From NCBI RefSeq assembly GCF_000373585.1, contig NZ_KB891896.1, positions 1 through 50,778 of the forward strand: a DNA stretch of 50,778 nt. Direction: 5' to 3'. The stretch is from Streptomyces sp. MspMP-M5 (GTDB lineage: Bacteria; Actinomycetota; Actinomycetes; Streptomycetales; Streptomycetaceae). Both the position numbers and the translations under genes were made by a program. Positions 45,506 to 50,778 of the stretch are shown here, one piece after another. Below the pieces are notes generated by a model. That model saw nothing but the letters and a program-made list of their open reading frames with translations. It ran no database searches and was not told the DNA's origin. The stretch's first letter is position 1. The number at the start of each line of letters is the position of its first letter.

Positions 45506-46341
45506 CCTCGATGGAACCCTTCGGCGCCCGTCTCCGCCGTGCCATGGACGAGCGCGGGCCGCTCTGCGTCGGCATCGACCCGCACGCCTCGCTGCTGGCC
45601 GACTGGGGCCTGAACGACGACGTCGCCGGCCTGGCGCGGTTCACCAGGACCGTCGTGGAGGCGCTCGGCGAGCAGGTCGCGGTCTTCAAGCCGCAGTCGG
45701 CCTTCTTCGAGCGGTTCGGCTCGCGCGGCATCGCCGTCCTGGAGACCGCCGTCGAAGAGGCGCGGGAGCGGGGTGCGCTGATCCTCATGGACGCCAAGCG
45801 CGGCGACATCGGTTCCACCATGAGCGCCTACGCCGAGGCGTTCCTGCGCCCGGACTCGCCGCTGTTCTCGGACGCGCTGACGGTCTCCCCGTACCTCGGC
45901 TACGGCTCGCTTGCGCCGGCCGTGGAGCTGGCCCGGCAGAGCGGCGCCGGGCTCTTCGTGCTGGGCCTGACCTCCAACCCGGAGGGCGCGGAGGTGCAGC
46001 GCGCGGTCCGTGAGGACGGCCGCAGCGTCGCCGCCACCATGCTCGGCCACCTCGCCGCCGAGAACGCCCAGGCGGCGCCGCTGGGCTCCTTCGGCGCGGT
46101 CGTCGGCGCCACCCTCGGCGATCTCTCCGCCTTCGACCTGGCGATCAACGGTCCGCTGCTGGCGCCCGGCATCGGAGCCCAGGGCGCCACCCCCGCCGAC
46201 CTGCCCACCGTCTTCGGCGCGGCGGTCCGCAACGTCGTCCCGAGCGTCAGCCGGGGAGTGCTGAAGCACGGTCCGGACGCCGGCGCACTGCGCGCGGCGG
46301 CGGCCCGCTGTGCCGACGAAGTGCGCGCGGCCGTCGCATAA
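45502..46341 (+). CDS. pyrF: Orotidine 5'-phosphate decarboxylase (long, type 2)
   Basis: A 279-residue decarboxylase making UMP. The catalytic core DAKRGDIGST (Asp97, Lys99, Asp102) and CVGIDPH match the longer PyrF group found in actinobacteria and myxobacteria. ATG 45502 overlaps the pyrD stop. It is the last gene of the pyrimidine cluster; pyrE is not present in this window. A T-rich terminator follows. Confidence 0.96.
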   Translation: MTSMEPFGARLRRAMDERGPLCVGIDPHASLLADWGLNDDVAGLARFTRTVVEALGEQVAVFKPQSAFFERFGSRGIAVLETAVEEARERGALILMDAKRGDIGSTMSAYAEAFLRPDSPLFSDALTVSPYLGYGSLAPAVELARQSGAGLFVLGLTSNPEGAEVQRAVREDGRSVAATMLGHLAAENAQAAPLGSFGAVVGATLGDLSAFDLAINGPLLAPGIGAQGATPADLPTVFGAAVRNVVPSVSRGVLKHGPDAGALRAAAARCADEVRAAVA

Positions 46342-46363
46342 CGCGGTTATTTGGTCCCGAAAT

Positions 46364-46395
46364 GTCCTGGTCAGCTGAGTCTGACCAGGACTTTT
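46364..46395 (+). terminator. Intrinsic terminator after pyrF
   Basis: Perfect 11-bp stem (46364-46374 with 46381-46391), loop CTGAGT, followed directly by TTTTC. It is the most classical T-tailed terminator in the window. Confidence 0.93.
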
Positions 46396-46407
46396 CGTCT
46401 GTTCTCG

Positions 46408-46499
46408 CTGACTCCGGCGCGATCGGCCGCTAGTCTCCGTCGAGAGCACTGCACGTAAGCGCGTTGCTCGTTGCTCCGCTGTTGCGGGGCGACTAGGTT
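46408..46499 (+). promoter_or_regulatory. Two tandem promoters upstream of the sIHF gene
   Basis: Distal: CTGACT (46408-46413), 17 bases, TAGTCT (46431-46436). Proximal: TTGCTC (46471-46476), 17 bases, TAGGTT (46494-46499). The proximal -35 lies in a run of TTGCTC/TTGC repeats. Two promoters suit a nucleoid protein made at several growth stages. Confidence 0.6.
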
Positions 46500-46546
46500 C
46501 CACACCGGTCCGTATCCGACAGTTCGACATCCGAGGTGACGTAGGC

Positions 46547-46870
46547 GTGGCTCTTCCGCCCCTTACCCCTGAACAGCGCGCTGCCGCGCTCGAAAAGGCC
46601 GCCGCGGCTCGCCGGGAGCGCGCCGAGGTCAAGAATCGGCTCAAGCACTCGGGAGCCTCCCTGCACGAGGTCATCCAGCAGGGCCAGAAAAACGATGTCA
46701 TCGGCAAGATGAAGGTCTCGGCCCTCCTGGAGTCCCTGCCCGGCGTGGGCAAGGTCCGGGCGAAGCAGATCATGGAGCGGCTCGGGATCTCCGAGAGCCG
46801 CCGGGTCCGTGGTCTGGGCTCCAACCAGATCGCATCGCTGGAGCGCGAGTTCGGCAGCACGGGTTCCTGA
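46547..46870 (+). CDS. ihfA-like (sihf): Integration host factor sIHF/mIHF
   Basis: A 107-residue actinobacterial IHF, unrelated in sequence to E. coli HU/IHF. It has a long N-terminal helix (TPEQRAAALEKAAAARRERAEVKNRLKHS) followed by a helix-two-turn-helix DNA-binding unit (VSALLESLPGVGKVRAKQIMERLGI). It compacts DNA and affects topology, sporulation and antibiotic production in Streptomyces. GTG 46547 has GAGGTGA upstream. It precedes gmk, as in mycobacteria (mihF-gmk-rpoZ). Confidence 0.95.
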   Translation: MALPPLTPEQRAAALEKAAAARRERAEVKNRLKHSGASLHEVIQQGQKNDVIGKMKVSALLESLPGVGKVRAKQIMERLGISESRRVRGLGSNQIASLEREFGSTGS

Positions 46871-46874
46871 GTTT

Positions 46875-46889
46875 CCCGGCACTGCCGGG
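46875..46889 (+). terminator. Small hairpin between the sIHF gene and gmk
   Basis: CCCGGCA (46875-46881) pairs with TGCCGGG (46883-46889). It lies directly upstream of AATAAT (46897-46902), a -10-like hexamer six bases before the gmk ATG. It may reduce read-through while gmk starts from its own leaderless message. Confidence 0.45.
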
Positions 46890-46908
46890 TAGCTGGAATA
46901 ATCGCTGC

Positions 46909-47529
46909 ATGAGTTCAGCAGTCTCCCGGGGGTCCGCCCCCGTATCCCCGGCCAGACAACCGCGCCTGACCGTGCTCTCCGGCCCCTCGGGGGTCGGCAA
47001 GAGCACGGTCGTCGCGCATCTGCGCAAGGTCCATCCCGAGATCTGGCTCTCGGTGTCGGCCACCACCCGCAGGCCGCGTCCCGGGGAGCGCCACGGCGTC
47101 CAGTACTTCTTCGTCGAGGACGAGGAGTTCGACAAGCTCATCGCCAACGGCGAGCTGCTGGAGTGGGCTGAGTTCGCGGGCAACCGCTACGGCACCCCGC
47201 GCAAGGCGGTGCTGGACCGCCTGGAGGCCGGCGAGCCGGTCCTGCTGGAGATCGACCTGCAGGGCGCCCGCCAGGTGCGCGAGTCCATGCCGGAGGCCAA
47301 CCTCGTCTTCCTGGCGCCGCCGAGCTGGGAGGAGCTGGTCCGCCGGCTCACCGGCCGCGGCACGGAGGCGCCCGAGGTCATCGAGCGGCGCCTGGAGGCG
47401 GCCCGGATCGAGCTCGCGGCGGAGAAGGAGTTCGACGTGACGCTCGTCAACACCTCCGTCGAGGACGTCAGCCGTGAGCTGCTAGCCTTGATGCTGCGCC
47501 GCACTGAGGACCGGGCCACCGGCGACTGA
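46909..47529 (+). CDS. gmk: Guanylate kinase
   Basis: A 206-residue P-loop kinase converting GMP to GDP. Walker A GPSGVGKS is at residues 25-32. The GMP-binding SVSATTRRPRPGERHGVQYFFV, EWAEFAGNRYGTP and EIDLQGARQVR motifs are complete. The first ~18 residues are a non-conserved polar extension. No strong ribosome binding site lies before ATG 46909 and a -10-like AATAAT ends six bases earlier, so translation may be leaderless. It sits before rpoZ as in many bacteria. Confidence 0.96.
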   Translation: MSSAVSRGSAPVSPARQPRLTVLSGPSGVGKSTVVAHLRKVHPEIWLSVSATTRRPRPGERHGVQYFFVEDEEFDKLIANGELLEWAEFAGNRYGTPRKAVLDRLEAGEPVLLEIDLQGARQVRESMPEANLVFLAPPSWEELVRRLTGRGTEAPEVIERRLEAARIELAAEKEFDVTLVNTSVEDVSRELLALMLRRTEDRATGD

Positions 47530-47609
47530 CCCCGGCCCCGACCGCGGCGCCACGGATTTCGGCGCCCTATGCGCCACCACCTGCTTCATCCCCTTTCGGA
47601 AGGTAGAGA

Positions 47610-47883
47610 GTGTCCTCTTCCATCACCGCACCCGAGGGCATCATCAACCCGCCCATTGATGAGCTTCTCGAGGCCACCGACTCGAAGTACAGCCTCGTGA
47701 TCTACGCCGCCAAGCGCGCGCCAGATCAACGCCTACTACTCCCAGCTCGGCGAGGGCCTGCTGGAGTACGTCGGGCCGCTGGTCGACACCCACGTGCACG
47801 AGAAGCCGCTGTCGATCGCGCTCCGCGAGATCAACGCGGGCCTGCTGACCTCCGAGGCCGTCGAGGGTCCGGTCGGCCAGTAA
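47610..47883 (+). pseudogene. rpoZ: RNA polymerase omega subunit, frameshifted
   Basis: The first 37 codons (MSSSITAPEGIINPPIDE, LLEATDSKYSLVIYAAKRA) are a perfect omega N-terminus. After the CG run at 47715-47720 the frame is wrong. The rest of omega (RQINAYYSQLGEGLLEYV, then HVHEKPLSIALREINAG) continues in another frame from about 47719 to the TAA at 47881-47883. Adding two bases (one CG) restores a normal 91-residue protein. As given, the frame would run on to 47975, making a 121-residue chimera. Omega assists core RNA polymerase assembly and (p)ppGpp response. Sequencing error in a CG repeat is quite possible. Confidence 0.92.
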
Positions 47884-47900
47884 GCGGCACACCGCACCCT

Positions 47901-47959
47901 CACCAAGGGCCCGGCAGGGCCCCCGGCGTCGAGCTGGGGAACCTGCCGGGCCCTTGGTG
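47901..47959 (+). terminator. Terminator after rpoZ
   Basis: Perfect 18-bp stem (47901-47918 with 47942-47959) around a 23-base loop that can itself form CCCC/GGGG pairs. It lies 17 bases after the true rpoZ stop. Confidence 0.85.
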
Positions 47960-47976
47960 CGCCGCGAGGGCATAGG

Positions 47977-48004
47977 TTGAGGGGCACACGTTCGGACCTA
48001 GGCT
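47977..48004 (+). promoter_or_regulatory. Promoter of coaBC
   Basis: TTGAGG (47977-47982), 16-base spacer, TAGGCT (47999-48004). The expected start near 48011 gives a leader of about 11 bases containing GCGGGGAAAC, the ribosome binding site. Confidence 0.6.
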
Positions 48005-48021
48005 CGGGGAGCGGGGAAACG

Positions 48022-49251
48022 ATGGACAAGCGGGAGCGGCCCAGGGTCGTCCTGGGGGTCAGCGGCGGCGTCGCCGCGTACAAGGCGTGCGAGCTGCTGC
48101 GCCGGTTCACGGAGTCCGGCCACGACGTCCGGGTCGTGCCGACCGCCTCGGCGCTGCACTTCGTCGGCGAGGCCACCTGGTCGGCATTGTCCGGCAACCC
48201 CGCCACCACCGAGGTCTGGGAGTCTGTCCACGAGGTCCCGCACGTCCGCATCGGCCAGGCCGCCGACCTCGTCGTGGTCGCCCCGGCCACCGCCGACATG
48301 CTGGCCAAGGCCGCCCACGGCCTCGCCGACGACCTGCTGACCAACACCCTGCTCACGGCCCGCTGCCCGGTGGTCTTCGCGCCCGCGATGCACACCGAGA
48401 TGTGGGAGAACCCCGCCACCCAGGGGAACGTCGCCACCCTGCGGCGCCGCGGCGCGCTGGTCATCGAGCCCGCGGTGGGCCGGCTCACCGGCGTTGACAC
48501 CGGCAAGGGCCGCTTCCCCGACCCGGTGGAGATCTTCGACCTGTGCCGCCAGGTGCTGGCCCGCGGCGCCCGGGGTCTGCCGCAGGACCTCGCCGGCCGC
48601 CATGTCGTGGTCAGCGCGGGCGGCACCCGTGAGCCGCTGGACCCGGTGCGCTACCTCGGCAACCGCTCCTCCGGCAGGCAGGGCTACGCCCTCGCCCGCA
48701 CCGCCGCGGCCCGCGGCGCCCGGGTCACGCTCGTCGCCGGCAACACCGAGCTGCCCGACCCGGCCGGCGTGGACGTGCTCCGCATCGGCACCGCGCTCCA
48801 GCTGCGCGAGGCGGTGCTGAAGGCCGCAGCGGACGCCGACGCGGTGGTGATGGCCGCCGCGGTCGCCGACTTCCGGCCCGCCGTCTACGCCCCCGGCAAG
48901 ATCAAGAAGCAGGAGGGGCAGGAGCCGGAGCCGGTCGCGCTGGTACGGAATCCGGACATCCTCGCGGAGCTCTCCGCCGAGCGGGCCCGCCCCGGCCAGC
49001 TGGTCGTCGGCTTCGCCGCCGAGACCGACGACGTGCTCGCCAACGGCCGCGCCAAGCTCGCCCGCAAGGGCTGCGACCTCCTGGTCGTCAACGAGGTCGG
49101 CGAGCACCGGACCTTCGGTTCGACCGAGAACGAGGCAGTGATCCTCGCCACGGACGGCACCGAGACCCCCGTCCCGTACGGGCCGAAGGAGGCCCTCGCC
49201 GACACCGTCTGGGACCTGGTCGCCCCCCGACTGGCCGAGCCGCGCCCGTGA
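48022..49251 (+). CDS. coaBC: Bifunctional phosphopantothenoylcysteine decarboxylase / phosphopantothenate-cysteine ligase
   Basis: A 409-residue fusion catalysing two successive steps of coenzyme A synthesis. The N-terminal flavoprotein decarboxylase CoaC (about 1-185) has GVSGGVAAYKACELLRR, VPHVRIG, and PAMHTEMWENP (the usual N in PAMN is H). The C-terminal CoaB ligase (about 195-405) has VVSAGGTREPLDPVRYLGNRSSGRQG, AAAVADFRP and KIKK. ATG 48022 is chosen for its promoter-proximal ribosome binding site; an open frame to 47977 starts inside the promoter. metK follows after a 273-base leader. Confidence 0.96.
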   Translation: MDKRERPRVVLGVSGGVAAYKACELLRRFTESGHDVRVVPTASALHFVGEATWSALSGNPATTEVWESVHEVPHVRIGQAADLVVVAPATADMLAKAAHGLADDLLTNTLLTARCPVVFAPAMHTEMWENPATQGNVATLRRRGALVIEPAVGRLTGVDTGKGRFPDPVEIFDLCRQVLARGARGLPQDLAGRHVVVSAGGTREPLDPVRYLGNRSSGRQGYALARTAAARGARVTLVAGNTELPDPAGVDVLRIGTALQLREAVLKAAADADAVVMAAAVADFRPAVYAPGKIKKQEGQEPEPVALVRNPDILAELSAERARPGQLVVGFAAETDDVLANGRAKLARKGCDLLVVNEVGEHRTFGSTENEAVILATDGTETPVPYGPKEALADTVWDLVAPRLAEPRP

Positions 49252-49524
49252 TGTCCGGCGCGGCCGGAAACCGCCGCACCGGGCCGCCCGGCACCCCTGG
49301 TCGACCCCCGAAAATCGGCGTGCCCTCTTGACCCGACTGGATCTCGAGGTGATCGTCACTACCGCGAGGCAGTGGTGTCCCTGGTCACGGGGGTTCCATA
49401 AATCGAGACTGCGTGCCCGCGCGCCACATTAGACCGATAAACTGGCAGTGGATTCGGCCGAGCGCAGCTCTCGGCCGTTCCGCTAAATGATCAGCCAGCA
49501 GCCGCTGCAACCCCAGGGAGCGAT
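49252..49524 (+). promoter_or_regulatory. Leader region upstream of metK
   Basis: A 273-base gap with unusual A+T-richer islands. TTGACC (49328-49333) with GATCGT 17 bases on, and TAAACT (49438-49443), are candidate promoter elements. A hairpin CGGCCGAG/CTCGGCCG (49455-49462 with 49470-49477) lies 48 bases before the metK start. A small palindrome CCGGGC-C-GCCCGG (49279-49291) could end coaBC transcription. I could not fit a SAM-I, SAM-II or SAM-IV riboswitch here. Confidence 0.45.
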
Positions 49525-50733
<1,209 letters not shown>

Positions 50734-50778
50734 GGCACGCACCACCAGGGCACTTCCCCGGGGCCCCGGACCGCTACG

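Noticed and set aside
49252..49524. SAM riboswitch before metK
   Set aside because: I could not place the conserved SAM-I, SAM-II or SAM-IV core bases and helices here.

Overview
This 50.8 kb window is a core chromosomal segment of a Streptomyces or very close relative. The base composition is very G+C-rich, nearly every third codon position is G or C, GTG and occasional TTG starts are common, and hallmark developmental genes (bldD, an sIHF-type nucleoid protein) sit inside a housekeeping gene order that I recognise as the pdxS to metK region of Streptomyces chromosomes. I see no tRNA, rRNA, CRISPR array, insertion sequence or prophage.

Layout. 1-3.5 kb: a noncoding stretch with a long perfect hairpin, a LemA-like membrane protein, the PLP synthase pair pdxST, and yebC. 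3.5-5.9 kb: the Holliday-junction operon ruvCAB behind a RecA-independent DNA-damage (PafBC-type) promoter. 6-13 kb: yajC-secD-secF-apt-relA (protein export, purine salvage, (p)ppGpp). 13-15.3 kb, minus strand: a DUF349 protein and a membrane cyclophilin. 15.5-19.8 kb: MBL hydrolase, hisS, a VKOR protein, and rarA behind a second PafBC-type promoter. 19.9-25.7 kb: an iron-box-controlled DUF2470/HugZ-like protein divergent from a zinc-free rpsD, then two small membrane proteins, alaS and ruvX. 25.8-31.9 kb: mltG and the shikimate cluster aroE, aroC-aroK-aroB-aroQ. 32-35.3 kb: a P-loop protein, an M24-like protein with degenerate metal ligands, efp and nusB. 35.5-46.3 kb: bldD (minus, with two adjacent BldD boxes in its own promoter) divergent from the pyrimidine cluster pyrR-pyrB-pyrC-(membrane PH-like protein)-carA-carB-pyrD-pyrF, which starts with a PyrR-binding RNA hairpin next to the pyrR ribosome binding site. 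46.5-50.7 kb: sIHF, gmk, rpoZ, coaBC, metK.

How it fits together. The region supplies DNA repair at stalled forks (ruvCAB, rarA), secretion (yajC/secDF), stringent response (relA) next to purine salvage (apt), aromatic and pyrimidine biosynthesis, cofactors (PLP, CoA, SAM), translation (hisS, alaS, rpsD, efp) and transcription (nusB, rpoZ). Several control sites can be read directly: two PafBC-type promoters, an iron box, paired BldD operators and a PyrR RNA site.

The most striking anomaly is rpoZ. As given, it carries a two-base deletion in a CG run that throws the omega subunit out of frame after about 37 codons. This is either a sequencing error or a real knockout. I found no novel multi-gene system; the points of interest are regulatory and single-gene oddities.
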